A program made the position numbers and the translations under genes. The notes under the pieces are model-generated. The model saw nothing but the letters and a program-made list of their open reading frames with translations. It had not been told where the DNA came from and made no database searches. A stretch of 20,536 nucleotides of DNA from contig CAJTVM010000049.1 of NCBI GenBank assembly GCA_910579595.1, forward strand, positions 1 to 20,536, in the 5' to 3' direction. The DNA comes from an uncultured Oscillospiraceae bacterium. Lineage in GTDB: Bacteria; Bacillota; Clostridia; Oscillospirales; Oscillospiraceae. Below are positions 13,392 to 20,536 of the stretch, one piece after another (position 1 is the first letter of the stretch; each line of letters starts with the position of its first letter).

Positions 13392-14468
13392 TTATGCTTC
13401 GTCCTTCAGCGTCACCTGGATGGACACCGGGTTGTGATCGGTGTACTCAAACTGCAAATCCAGCGTTTCCACGCTGTCCAGCGCCACGTTGGGGGAGAGG
13501 ATGAAGCCGTCGATGACATAGAACTGGTTCCCCTCGGGATTTGGGTCATAGGGGTGGTTCAGCAGGCGGCAGGTGGGGATGGACCGATCATAGGCGAACT
13601 GCCAGCCCCGGGGCAGCATATCCTCCTCCAGCACACCGGGAGTCCACTGTTCCGGGTCCTGGACGGGGAAGGAATCCAGGGAACCGGGGAAGATTTGGTT
13701 GAAGTCGCCCCCGGCGATGACGTAGTTGCCCTTTTCGTACTCGCCGGTGAGGAAGTCCATGAGCACCTTGGTCTGGGCGGCCTTGCCCTCGCCATCGTCG
13801 TAGGCCTCCAAGTGGAGGTTTACCAGCACCAGCTCCTTGTCTGTCCCCTCCAGCGGCACATAGCTCACCAGCAGGCACCGCTTCAGGTTGGCGGCGGACA
13901 CCGGCCAGGAAAAGGGGCAGGGCAAGGCGATGCGCTCCGCCCTATCGACATGGAAGTGGCTGAGGGTTTGCAGGCCGCTGTGAACCTTGCCGATAGGGGG
14001 CCAGGGGAAGGGGACGAAATCGCAGGAGTAGTTCAGGGTGTGGGAGCTGGAATAGAAGGTACCCAGCCGATCCCAATAGCACATACTCTGGTCAATGCCG
14101 CCGCTGCGGGAGGAATCGGTGTCCACCTCCTGAAGGAAATATACATCCGCGCCCTGCTCCAACAACTGGGCGGTGAGCCCATTCCGGTTGATATCCTCCT
14201 GCTCCCTGGTGGGGGCAACGTCCTTGCCACCATCCATGAAGAAGTCGGAATCCTTGCCCAAGCCGGCATAGCCCGTGTTCTGGGACAGCACCGTCAGACT
14301 GTCACCAGGGGCGAGAGGGGGTAACTGAACGTCCTGATTCCATACATCTACATCCTCCACGGCGGCGGGTTTGTACTCCCGCACGGTGAGCCAGCCCACC
14401 AGTCCCGCCACAGCCAGCACCACCACGCCAAGGAATATGCTGATTCCAATCAATAGTTTTTTCGCCAT
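13392..14468 (-). CDS. Membrane-anchored endonuclease/exonuclease/phosphatase family protein
   Basis: This 358-residue protein has an N-terminal hydrophobic segment (about 5-27) acting as signal anchor, so the catalytic domain should be outside the membrane. The fold is the EEP (DNase I/sphingomyelinase/inositol phosphatase) type: LSQNTGYAG (61-69), FLQEVD with E114, VNLHL with N217 and H219, GGDFNQ with D255 and N257, D320 and the final TDHNPV with D344-H345. These residues bind the metal and hydrolyse phosphodiesters or phosphomonoesters. The substrate is unknown; lipid, nucleotide or extracellular DNA are all possible. The ATG at 14468 has AAAGGAAG upstream and a good promoter. The frame stays open to 14696 but that part would overlap the divergent gene and is rejected. 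Confidence 0.85.
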   Translation of the reverse strand: MAKKLLIGISIFLGVVVLAVAGLVGWLTVREYKPAAVEDVDVWNQDVQLPPLAPGDSLTVLSQNTGYAGLGKDSDFFMDGGKDVAPTREQEDINRNGLTAQLLEQGADVYFLQEVDTDSSRSGGIDQSMCYWDRLGTFYSSSHTLNYSCDFVPFPWPPIGKVHSGLQTLSHFHVDRAERIALPCPFSWPVSAANLKRCLLVSYVPLEGTDKELVLVNLHLEAYDDGEGKAAQTKVLMDFLTGEYEKGNYVIAGGDFNQIFPGSLDSFPVQDPEQWTPGVLEEDMLPRGWQFAYDRSIPTCRLLNHPYDPNPEGNQFYVIDGFILSPNVALDSVETLDLQFEYTDHNPVSIQVTLKDEA

Positions 14469-14493
14469 GTCCACACTTCCTTTCTTTGATCTC

Positions 14494-14522
14494 ATTATAC
14501 CTGAGCCAAAGGGTTTTGGCAA
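14494..14522 (-). promoter_or_regulatory. Sigma-A promoter of the EEP-family gene
   Basis: On the minus strand TTGCCA (14522-14517), 17 bases, then TATAAT (14499-14494). The -10 is perfect and the -35 matches four of six positions. It lies about 25 bases upstream of the start codon. Confidence 0.8.
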
Positions 14523-14534
14523 GCGGCCTGTTTC

Positions 14535-14560
14535 ACCTGTTTTCCTCCCCGGCATACAAT
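14535..14560 (+). promoter_or_regulatory. Possible sporulation (sigma-K/sigma-E) promoter of the cysteine-rich gene
   Basis: CATACAAT (14553-14560) equals the -10 wording of Bacillus mother-cell sigma factors. AC at 14535-14536, within CACC, lies 16 bases upstream, the sigma-K arrangement (AC, 16-17 bases, CATA). A sigma-A reading is weaker: TTCACC, 17 bases, TACAAT. The leader would be about 60 bases. Confidence 0.45.
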
Positions 14561-14625
14561 GGGAGTGGAAGGGGAACGCCATACCGGGCCCCCTCCATAT
14601 CAACCATGAATCGGGAGGTACGAAT

Positions 14626-15462
14626 ATGGCCGATTTCATCGAGCCGGGTCCCATCTGCGATACCGCCGGTATCCGCGAGGCCGTGTGCATCCACACCCGA
14701 AAGATCTTTGATTCCTGCCGCGATAAGGACTGCGTTGAGGACCTGCGGCTTTACCCCACTGTCAGCTCTCAGGCCGTCATCGACCGGGCCATCAGCTTAA
14801 AGGCCGGGCAGGCCGAGCTGCTGTACGCTTACATCGACGTGGAGCCTGTGGGCTTCAACCGGGGCTACTTCACCGTGGACGTGCGCTACTTCTACCGCGT
14901 CACCGCCGATGCCTTTGTGGGCGCGGCCCGTCCGGTGTCCATCTGTGGCCTGGCGGTGTTTGACAAGCGGGCTATCCTGTTCGGCAGCGAGGGCAGCGCC
15001 AAGGTGTTTTCCTCCAACAGCCGGGTGGATGACCTGGATGAGCAGAACCTGGCCAGCACCAACCTGCCCATTGCGGTAGTCAACTCCGTGGACCCCATCA
15101 TCCTGAGTATGCGCCTGTCCGATCCCTGTGAGCCGCCGGTGTGTTCCTGCGGCGACGGGGCCGAGGTGCCTGCGGGCATCGCTGGCTGCTTCCCCGGGGA
15201 GCTGAACATGGGCGGCGAGGGACGCCGGGTGTATGTCACTCTGGGCCAGTTCTCCATCATCCGCCTGGAGCGGGACAGCCAACTGCTCATCCCCGCCTAC
15301 GACTACTGTATGCCCAGCAAGGAATGCACTGGCGGCAGTGAGGAGGATCCCTGCGCCATTTTCCGCCAGGTGCAGTTCCCCACCGAGGAATTTTTCCCGC
15401 CCAATACCATCGCCCCCCCGGAGGGCTACCAGGAAACCAAGAACTACTGCACCTGCGGGTGA
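14626..15462 (+). CDS. Conserved cysteine-rich protein of unknown function
   Basis: I do not recognise a named family with certainty. The 278-residue protein has no signal peptide or membrane segment. Residues 15-165 look like a compact, well-conserved globular part: VCIHTRKIFDSCRDKDCVED (20-39), AYIDVEPVGFNRGYFTVDVR (68-87), then VFDKRAILFGSEGSAKVFSS (111-130). A second part (about 195-230) contains GEGRRVYVTLGQFSIIRLER and LLIPAYDYC. There are 14 cysteines: C11, C21, C31, C36, C107, C168, C173, C175, C188, C228, C234, C243, C275 and C277, several in CxC or short-spaced pairs. From memory, similar proteins occur in spore-forming Clostridia as hypothetical proteins. A spore-coat or spore-associated role is inference from cysteine content and the upstream sporulation-type promoter. 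The ATG at 14626 follows GGGAGGT at 14613-14619. Confidence 0.8.
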   Translation: MADFIEPGPICDTAGIREAVCIHTRKIFDSCRDKDCVEDLRLYPTVSSQAVIDRAISLKAGQAELLYAYIDVEPVGFNRGYFTVDVRYFYRVTADAFVGAARPVSICGLAVFDKRAILFGSEGSAKVFSSNSRVDDLDEQNLASTNLPIAVVNSVDPIILSMRLSDPCEPPVCSCGDGAEVPAGIAGCFPGELNMGGEGRRVYVTLGQFSIIRLERDSQLLIPAYDYCMPSKECTGGSEEDPCAIFRQVQFPTEEFFPPNTIAPPEGYQETKNYCTCG

Positions 15463-15492
15463 CTGCCCCGCTAAGATGGGCGGTCTGTGAAG

Positions 15493-15530
15493 AAGCGGCG
15501 CGGCGTAAGCCGCGCCGCTTTACGTTTGCA
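15493..15530 (+). terminator. Hairpin after the cysteine-rich gene, weak terminator
   Basis: AAGCGGCGCGGC (15493-15504) and GCCGCGCCGCTT (15509-15520) form a perfect 12-bp stem with GTAA loop. The tail TACGTTTGC has few Ts, so termination may be incomplete or use other factors. Confidence 0.6.
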
Positions 15531-15581
15531 TTGTGTGCTCTTTAATTTTCTGTGAAGGCTATTCTCTTTTGCGCCAAAACG

Positions 15582-15590
15582 TGGTAAAAT
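15582..15590 (+). promoter_or_regulatory. Extended -10 promoter for the murB operon
   Basis: TGGTAAAAT contains TG plus TAAAAT (15585-15590) as an extended -10. The -35 region (TTCTCT at 17 bases) is poor. It is the best candidate between the preceding hairpin and murB, with a leader of about 40 bases. Confidence 0.45.
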
Positions 15591-15634
15591 AACAAAACAT
15601 GATTGAGACAAAAACATAGTATCGGGAGGCCCCT

Positions 15635-16609
15635 ATGATGAATTGGAACGCCCTGTACCACCGCCTGCGGGAACAGATCCCGTCTCTGGAGCTGCGTCAA
15701 AATGAACCCATGAGCCGCCACACCTCCTTCAAGGTGGGCGGGCCGGTGCCCATCATGGCCCTGCCTAAGGATGAAAACGAGGCCCAGGCGGTGCTGGCCG
15801 TCGCCGCCCTGGAGTTCGGGGTGCGCCCCTTTTTCATGGGCAAGGGCAGCAATCTGCTGGTGGGCGACAGGGGGACCGGCCTGCTGGTGATGAAAGCCTG
15901 CGATGGCCTGGGCCGCCTGGAGCTGCTCCCGGAGGGGGAGTGGCCCGGCCATCAGACCATTTTGGCCGGGAGCGGCGTATCCCTGGCGCGGCTGGCCAGC
16001 TTTGCCCTGGAGCACGGCCTCACCGGGCTGGAGTTCGCCCACGGTATCCCCGGCAGCGTGGGGGGCGGCGTGTACATGAACGCCGGGGCCTACGGCGGGG
16101 AGATGGGCCAGGTGGTGAGCAGTGTAACCTCCGTGTCCCTTCCGCCGGAAAAATTTGTCCAGGAGAACATTGACCCGCAGTTCTCCTACCGCCACAGCGT
16201 CTACCAGGAGCGGGATGACTTTATCCTCCGGGCCTGTTTTAATTTGAGGCCGGGGGATCCTGCGGAAATCCGGGCAAAAATGGACGGCCTCGCCGTCCGG
16301 CGGAAGGAAAAGCAGCCTCTGGAATACCCCAGTGCGGGCAGCACGTTTAAACGTCCGGCTCCGGTAGACGGACAGCCCGTCTATGCTGCCGCCCTCATTG
16401 ATGGGTGCGGGCTGAAGGGTCTGAGCGTGGGCGGGGCCCAGGTGTCGGAAAAGCACGCGGGGTTTGTGGTCAACAAGGGCGGGGCCACCTGCCGGGACAT
16501 TGTGGAATTGATAACCCAGATACGGGAGCGGGTGTTCAAAGAAACAGGGGTTACCCTGGAACCCGAGGTGCGTTACTTGGGAATGGAGGGAGAAGGATGG
16601 AATTTCTGA
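15635..16609 (+). CDS. murB: UDP-N-acetylenolpyruvoylglucosamine reductase
   Basis: This 324-residue FAD enzyme reduces UDP-GlcNAc enolpyruvate with NADPH to UDP-N-acetylmuramate, the second committed step of peptidoglycan synthesis in the cytoplasm. FAD-binding motifs are visible: SRHTSFKVGGP (about 28-38), MGKGSNLLV (about 70-78) and GLEFAHGIPGSVGGGVYMNAG (about 131-151). The catalytic serine lies in AGSTFKRP (S236), and a C-terminal acid in EPEVRYLG (near 309-316) completes the site. Two ATGs, at 15635 and 15638, follow GGGAGG (15624-15629); the second is slightly better spaced, so the start is uncertain by one codon. The last 13 bases overlap rapZ, and the two are surely co-transcribed. 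Confidence 0.96.
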   Translation: MMNWNALYHRLREQIPSLELRQNEPMSRHTSFKVGGPVPIMALPKDENEAQAVLAVAALEFGVRPFFMGKGSNLLVGDRGTGLLVMKACDGLGRLELLPEGEWPGHQTILAGSGVSLARLASFALEHGLTGLEFAHGIPGSVGGGVYMNAGAYGGEMGQVVSSVTSVSLPPEKFVQENIDPQFSYRHSVYQERDDFILRACFNLRPGDPAEIRAKMDGLAVRRKEKQPLEYPSAGSTFKRPAPVDGQPVYAAALIDGCGLKGLSVGGAQVSEKHAGFVVNKGGATCRDIVELITQIRERVFKETGVTLEPEVRYLGMEGEGWNF

Positions 16610-17460
16610 TTGTGTCGGGCTTGTCTGGGGCAGGCAAGTCCACCGTGATGTCCATTTTGGAGGACAGCGGCTTTTTCTGCGTGGACAACCTGCCCCCGGT
16701 GCTGGTGCCCAAATTTGCCGAGGTGTGTTTGGCGGGCACCGGCTCCTATGAGCGGGTGGCTATGGTGTGCGACATCCGGGGCGGGGAGAAGTTTGACGGC
16801 CTGTTTGAAGCCATGGACGCCCTCAGGTCCATGAAATTCCAGTACAAGGTACTGTTTGTGGACGCGGATGACGCGGCCATCATCCAGCGCTATAAAGAAA
16901 CCCGCCGCAGCCACCCCTTGATGGGGGAGACGGGCAGCTTGTCTGACGCTGTGAAGCTGGAGCGCACGCTGATGGAGCCGGTGTGCCGGCGGGCCGACTA
17001 CATCATCACCACCACGTCCCTGCCTGTGCGCAAGCTGCGGGGGCAGGTGCTGGATATGTTCGCCCCCAACCGCAAGAGTATGAACGAAATGAGCGTCACC
17101 GTTACCTCCTTCGGCTTCAAGTACGGCCTGCCCCTGGAGGCCGACCTGGTGTTTGATGTGCGGTTCCTGCCCAACCCTTTTTATGTGGAGGAGCTGCGCC
17201 CTCAGACCGGACTGGACAGCGGGGTGGCGGGCTACGTGTTCCAAAGCCCCTCTGCTCAGGAGCTGATGGGGCATTTGCGGGGGCTGATGGATTTTTTGCT
17301 GCCCCATTTTGTGGAAGAGGGCAAAAGCGCCCTGGTGATCGCCGTGGGCTGTACCGGCGGGCGGCACCGCTCGGTGTCGGTGACCCACGCGCTGGCGGAG
17401 TACATCCAGGGCTTAGGCTATGCGGCCGGTGAGACCCACCGGGACATGACGAGGGCGTGA
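16597..17460 (+). CDS. rapZ: RNase adapter / nucleotide-binding protein RapZ (YvcJ)
   Basis: This 287-residue P-loop protein belongs to the RapZ/YvcJ family. In E. coli RapZ binds the sRNA GlmZ and controls glucosamine-6-phosphate synthesis; in Bacillus YvcJ hydrolyses GTP and affects competence. The Walker A motif GLSGAGKS is at residues 8-15, FCVDNLPP (27-34) is a family signature, and the C-terminal domain has GCTGGRHRS (251-259), the phosphate-binding loop of the UDP-sugar-sensing half. The ATG at 16597 lies inside murB, with GGAGGGAGAAGG just upstream, so translation is coupled. It ends at the start of yvcK. Linking cell-wall precursor supply (murB) to a regulator of amino-sugar metabolism makes sense, but the target in this organism is unknown. 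Confidence 0.95.
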   Translation: MEFLIVSGLSGAGKSTVMSILEDSGFFCVDNLPPVLVPKFAEVCLAGTGSYERVAMVCDIRGGEKFDGLFEAMDALRSMKFQYKVLFVDADDAAIIQRYKETRRSHPLMGETGSLSDAVKLERTLMEPVCRRADYIITTTSLPVRKLRGQVLDMFAPNRKSMNEMSVTVTSFGFKYGLPLEADLVFDVRFLPNPFYVEELRPQTGLDSGVAGYVFQSPSAQELMGHLRGLMDFLLPHFVEEGKSALVIAVGCTGGRHRSVSVTHALAEYIQGLGYAAGETHRDMTRA

Positions 17461-17462
17461 GC

Positions 17463-18461
17463 ATGAGCGAGCTGAAAGGTTACAAGGGCCCCGCCATTGT
17501 GGCCCTGGGTGGCGGGCACGGACTGTCCGCCATCCTGCGGGGATTGAAGCTGTATACAGATGATTTGACCGCCATCGTCACCGTGGCTGATGACGGCGGC
17601 GGTTCCGGTGTGCTCCGGGAGGATCTGGGGATGCCCCCTCCCGGTGATATCCGCAACTGTATGGAGGCACTGGCGGACACGGAATCGCTGATGCAGCAGC
17701 TGTTGGCCTACCGCTTCCCCGATGGGCGGCTTGCGGGGCAGGCGTTCGGCAATCTGCTGTTGGCAGCGCTGGACGGGATCTCCCCCTCCTTTGATCAGGC
17801 GGTGGCCCAGATGAGCGAGGTGCTGGCCATCACAGGGCGCATCCTTCCCGTGACCAATGCCAATGTGCAGCTGGAGGCCGTGTTTGAAAACGGCACCAGC
17901 GTACGGGGGGAGTCGAAAATTTCCGACGCCAAAAAGGAGCAGAACTGCCGCATCCACCATGTCCGGCTGCTGCCCGAGCACACCCAGGCGCTGCCTGCGG
18001 CGCTGGACGCCATCCGGGAGGCGGAAGTAATTCTGCTGGGGCCGGGAAGCCTGTACACCAGCGTCATCCCAAACCTGCTGGTGGACGGCATCTCGGAGGC
18101 CATTTCGGAAAGCTCCGCGTTGAAAATTTATGTCTGCAACATCATGACCCAGGACGGCGAAACCGAGGGCATGACCGCCCAGGATCATGTGGCGGCGCTG
18201 CTGGAGCACGGCGGCCCGGGGCTGGTGGATTTATGCCTCTGCAATTCCGATCCCATTGGCCGGGAACTGCTGGAGCGATACTCCGCCGAGGACGCGGAGC
18301 CCATGCGGGTCAATCGCCGGGAGATAGAGCTTCTGGGAGCCGAGGTGGTGCGGCGGCCGCTGATGGATATGGAGTGCGGCTACGCCCGCCATTCCGGGGT
18401 GAAGGTAGCCCAGGCGGTGGTGGAGCTGTACCAGCAGCGGGCAGACACCAAGATATTTTAA
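17463..18461 (+). CDS. yvcK: YvcK/GlmR family UDP-sugar-binding regulator (gluconeogenesis factor)
   Basis: This 332-residue protein belongs to the YvcK/CofD-like family. In Bacillus YvcK (GlmR) binds UDP-GlcNAc, stimulates GlmS and is needed for growth on gluconeogenic carbon. Motifs: VALGGGHGLS (13-22), VTVADDGGGSG (39-49), PPGDIRNC (about 59-66) and LGPGSLYTSVIPNLLV (about 195-210), all typical. The ATG at 17463 is preferred because GAGGG at 17451-17455 is seven bases away. A GTG at 17457 overlapping the rapZ stop is possible but lies too close to that site. It sits between rapZ and whiA, as in Bacillus yvcJ-yvcK-yvcL. Confidence 0.95.
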   Translation: MSELKGYKGPAIVALGGGHGLSAILRGLKLYTDDLTAIVTVADDGGGSGVLREDLGMPPPGDIRNCMEALADTESLMQQLLAYRFPDGRLAGQAFGNLLLAALDGISPSFDQAVAQMSEVLAITGRILPVTNANVQLEAVFENGTSVRGESKISDAKKEQNCRIHHVRLLPEHTQALPAALDAIREAEVILLGPGSLYTSVIPNLLVDGISEAISESSALKIYVCNIMTQDGETEGMTAQDHVAALLEHGGPGLVDLCLCNSDPIGRELLERYSAEDAEPMRVNRREIELLGAEVVRRPLMDMECGYARHSGVKVAQAVVELYQQRADTKIF

Positions 18462-18473
18462 GGGGGGATTCCT

Positions 18474-19376
18474 GTGGCCTTTTCCGCCGAAGCGAAGCAG
18501 GAGTTGTGCCGTCAGGAGATCAGCCGCCGCTGCTGTGCCCAGGCGGAGGCCTATGGAATCCTGCTGTTTTGCAGCGTCTTCGACAGCTGGCAGGCACGGA
18601 TTGTCACCGAGTCCCCAGCGCTGAAGGACAGACTGCCTGTTTTATTCCGCAAGGCGTTTAAGCTGTCCTTTGATAAACTCCCGGAGCCGGGGGAGGGGAA
18701 AGGTTCGTTTCTCCTGGAGGACCCCGCTAAGCTGAAAGCTGTGTTCGGCGCATTTGATCTGGAGTGGGAGGGCGCGGTATCCCTGCACATCAACCTGGCC
18801 CGGCTGGAGGAGGACCACTGCCGCACCGCTTTCCTCCGAGGGGCGTTTTTGGCGGGGGGCTCGGTGACCGACCCCATGAAGGGCTATCATTTGGAGCTTG
18901 CCACGTCCCATTATCATGTGGGCCGGGAGTTGCCCGCCCTGCTGCGGGAGGCGGGGTTTGAGCCCAAGGAGACCCAGCGCAAGGGAAACCATGTGGTGTA
19001 CTTTAAACACTCCGACCATATTGAGGATTTTCTCACCTTTCTGGGGGCGCCAGTGTCCGCCATGGGGGTGATGGCGGCAAAAATCGAGCGGGATCTCCGG
19101 GGGAGCGTCAACCGGCAGGTGAACTGCGACAGCGCCAACCTGGACAAGACGGTGGCGGCGGCCAGAGAGCAGCTGGCGGCCATTGAACGCCTGCGGGAGT
19201 CGGGGAGGCTGGACGCCCTGCCGGACAAGCTCCGGGAGGCGGCGCGGCTTCGGATGGAAAACCCGGAACTGAACCTCAGCCAGCTGGGGGCGTTGTGCGA
19301 CCCGGCGGTGAGCAAATCGGCGCTGAACCACCGGATGCGGAAGCTCTTGGAATTGGCGGAGGGGGCTGGGCCATGA
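18474..19376 (+). CDS. whiA: DNA-binding protein WhiA
   Basis: This 300-residue protein combines a degenerate LAGLIDADG homing-endonuclease fold with a C-terminal helix-turn-helix. In Actinobacteria WhiA is a sporulation transcription factor; in Bacillus (YvcL) it affects cell division and chromosome segregation. The N-terminal domain begins MAFSAEAKQEL, the LAGLIDADG-like signature is FLRGAFLAGGSVTDP (120-134), and the helix-turn-helix is at about 268-291 (LSQLGALCDPAVSKSALNHR). The start is GTG at 18474, with AGGGGGGAT (18461-18469) close upstream. The stop overlaps the next start (ATGA at 19373-19376), so translation is coupled. Confidence 0.95.
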   Translation: MAFSAEAKQELCRQEISRRCCAQAEAYGILLFCSVFDSWQARIVTESPALKDRLPVLFRKAFKLSFDKLPEPGEGKGSFLLEDPAKLKAVFGAFDLEWEGAVSLHINLARLEEDHCRTAFLRGAFLAGGSVTDPMKGYHLELATSHYHVGRELPALLREAGFEPKETQRKGNHVVYFKHSDHIEDFLTFLGAPVSAMGVMAAKIERDLRGSVNRQVNCDSANLDKTVAAAREQLAAIERLRESGRLDALPDKLREAARLRMENPELNLSQLGALCDPAVSKSALNHRMRKLLELAEGAGP

Positions 19377-19828
19377 GTCGGTATGAGTTCCACAGCGCTC
19401 TGCCGCCGGAAGAAGTGTTTGCCCGATTGTCCGCCAACGCGAGACAGGGCAGGTATCTTGGCGGCTGGCAGGAGCCGGAGGAATTTTTTTCCCGCCGAAA
19501 AGGGGAGCGGTTCCGCCTGGGATATACAGGAACCGTTCCCGCCCGGGGGTTTGTGCCCTTCTGCGGCACGGTCCACGCCGGCGGGGCTGGGAGCATCGTC
19601 TCCGGCGGTTTTTCCCCGCTGCGGGAGATGGGAATCCCCTTTGGCATCGTGGGCGGTTTGTTTTGGATTGTGGGGCTGCGCTGGGGACAGCCGCCGCTGC
19701 TTTTCACGATTCTGACGGCGGCATGGCTGCTGATCCTGCTGGGATTTTTCACCTCTATCCAGATCGTATTTTTCAGGAATCGCCGAAAAATCGTGCTGAA
19801 GTTTATAGAAGATAATCTGTTGCGCTAA
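19373..19828 (+). CDS. Small two-helix membrane protein of unknown function
   Basis: I do not recognise this 151-residue protein. The N-terminal 80 residues are soluble and begin MSRYEFHSALPPEEVFARLS, then a glycine-rich beta-like part. Two hydrophobic segments follow (about 87-103 and 108-134), and a basic tail RNRRKIVLKFIEDNLLR ends in the cytoplasm if both helices cross the membrane. The ATG overlaps the whiA stop and has GGAGGGGG (19358-19365) at good spacing, so it is translated with the operon. In Bacillus the next gene here is crh, the HPr-like regulator; this protein has no HPr features. It may sense or report on the membrane for the murB-whiA group, but that is speculation. Confidence 0.75.
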   Translation: MSRYEFHSALPPEEVFARLSANARQGRYLGGWQEPEEFFSRRKGERFRLGYTGTVPARGFVPFCGTVHAGGAGSIVSGGFSPLREMGIPFGIVGGLFWIVGLRWGQPPLLFTILTAAWLLILLGFFTSIQIVFFRNRRKIVLKFIEDNLLR

Positions 19829-19850
19829 AGAGAGAAGGAGGTTTCCCACC

Positions 19851-20536
19851 ATGGCCTTTACCCATTTACATCTGCATACGGAATACTCCCTGCTGGACGG
19901 CGCCTGCCGCATCGGCCAGCTGGTGGAGCGGGTGAAGGCCCTGGGCCAGACCGCCGTGGCCATCACCGACCACGGCGTCATGTATGGCGTCATCGACTTC
20001 TACCGGGCGTGCAAGGCGGCGGGGATCAAGCCCGTGATCGGGTGCGAGGTCTACGTTGCCCCCCGCACCCGGTTCGACAGGGTGCACGAGCTGGACGGCT
20101 CGGCGCGGCACCTTGTCCTGCTGTGCCGGAACGAGGCTGGCTACCGCAATCTGAGCTATATGGTGTCCATGGCCTTCACCGAGGGCTTTTACATCAAGCC
20201 CAGGATTGACATGGATCTGCTGAAAGCTCACAGCGAGGGCCTGATTGCCCTGTCCGCCTGTCTGGCCGGGGAAATTCCCCGGCGGCTGAGGAATGGCGAT
20301 TACGAGGGGGTAAAGGCCCACGCCCTGGAAATGCGGGAGCTGTTTGGGGGGGATGGCTATTACCTGGAGATCCAGGATCACAAAATCCCCGAGCAGCAGA
20401 CTGTGATCGCGGGGACTATGCGGCTGAGCCGCGAAACGGGCATTCCCATAGTGGCCACCAACGACTGCCACTACCTCACCCGGGAGGACGCCGCCATGCA
20501 GGACGTGCTCATGTGCGTCCAGATGGGCAAGCTGGT
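19851..20536 (+). CDS. dnaE: DNA polymerase III alpha subunit DnaE (5' part, cut by window edge)
   Basis: Only the first 228 codons are visible. The N-terminal PHP domain is unmistakable: HLHLHTEYSLLDG (residues 5-17) with the metal-binding histidines, AITDHGVMYGVIDFY (about 38-52), KPVIGCEVYVAPRTR (about 59-73), LIALSACLAGEIPR and PIVATNDCHYL. This is the type I DnaE replicase family; Firmicutes usually also carry PolC, and DnaE then extends primers, chiefly on the lagging strand. The ATG at 19851 has AAGGAGG (19835-19841) nine bases upstream. It lies 22 bases after the small membrane protein gene, so it is probably read from the murB operon. The polymerase domains are outside the window. 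Confidence 0.96.
   Translation, partial: MAFTHLHLHTEYSLLDGACRIGQLVERVKALGQTAVAITDHGVMYGVIDFYRACKAAGIKPVIGCEVYVAPRTRFDRVHELDGSARHLVLLCRNEAGYRNLSYMVSMAFTEGFYIKPRIDMDLLKAHSEGLIALSACLAGEIPRRLRNGDYEGVKAHALEMRELFGGDGYYLEIQDHKIPEQQTVIAGTMRLSRETGIPIVATNDCHYLTREDAAMQDVLMCVQMGKL

Noticed and set aside
14469..14696. Longer N-terminus of the EEP-family protein on the minus strand
   Set aside because: It would overlap the divergent gene and both promoters. The ATG at 14468 has a ribosome binding site and begins a clear membrane anchor.

Overview
The window looks like a chromosomal housekeeping segment of a high-GC, spore-forming Clostridia member, most like the Oscillospiraceae (Flavonifractor/Intestinimonas/Lawsonibacter-like). 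This rests on a Firmicutes-type large SRP RNA next to dnaX, a murB-rapZ-yvcK-whiA-dnaE order, strong GGAGG ribosome binding sites, a GC-rich coding style and a biotin-dependent sodium-pump decarboxylase. The genus assignment is inference; no phylogenetic marker was aligned.

Layout. Positions 1-170 hold the 3' part of the SRP RNA gene. Positions 171-664 contain no convincing gene but are full of structure: two perfect hairpins (216-280), a 162-bp MITE-like element with 15-bp terminal inverted repeats and a TAA target duplication (415-576), and a terminator-like hairpin just before dnaX. Next comes dnaX-ybaB, with a NUDIX hydrolase and an M3 oligoendopeptidase where recR usually lies, closed by a strong terminator at 5161. 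A ClpC-type AAA+ unfoldase lacking the usual N-domain runs on the minus strand (5215-7260). Divergent from it is a small 2[4Fe-4S] ferredoxin gene with its own promoter and terminator.

Positions 7639-13376 are the metabolic core. ATP-type PEP carboxykinase (pckA) has a recognisable promoter, a possible Rex-type operator and a leader hairpin. After a terminator-like hairpin follow four genes for a split sodium-translocating oxaloacetate decarboxylase: carboxyltransferase, small membrane subunit, biotin carrier and membrane beta subunit. Together they place oxaloacetate between PEP formation (coupled to ATP) and decarboxylation to pyruvate (coupled to sodium export).

Positions 13392-14468 (minus) encode a membrane-anchored endonuclease/exonuclease/phosphatase-fold protein with a good sigma-A promoter. 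Divergent from it is a cysteine-rich protein of unknown function (14626-15462), preceded by a sequence resembling a mother-cell sporulation promoter (sigma-E/sigma-K). The last block is a tight operon, murB-rapZ-yvcK-whiA, then a small two-helix membrane protein where crh sits in Bacillus, and the 5' end of dnaE, cut by the window edge. No tRNA, rRNA, CRISPR array, phage or intact transposase gene was seen. I found no convincing wholly new system. The best leads are the sporulation-type promoter with its unknown cysteine-rich protein, the MITE/hairpin cluster, the N-domain-less ClpC, and the regulation of the pckA-oad locus.
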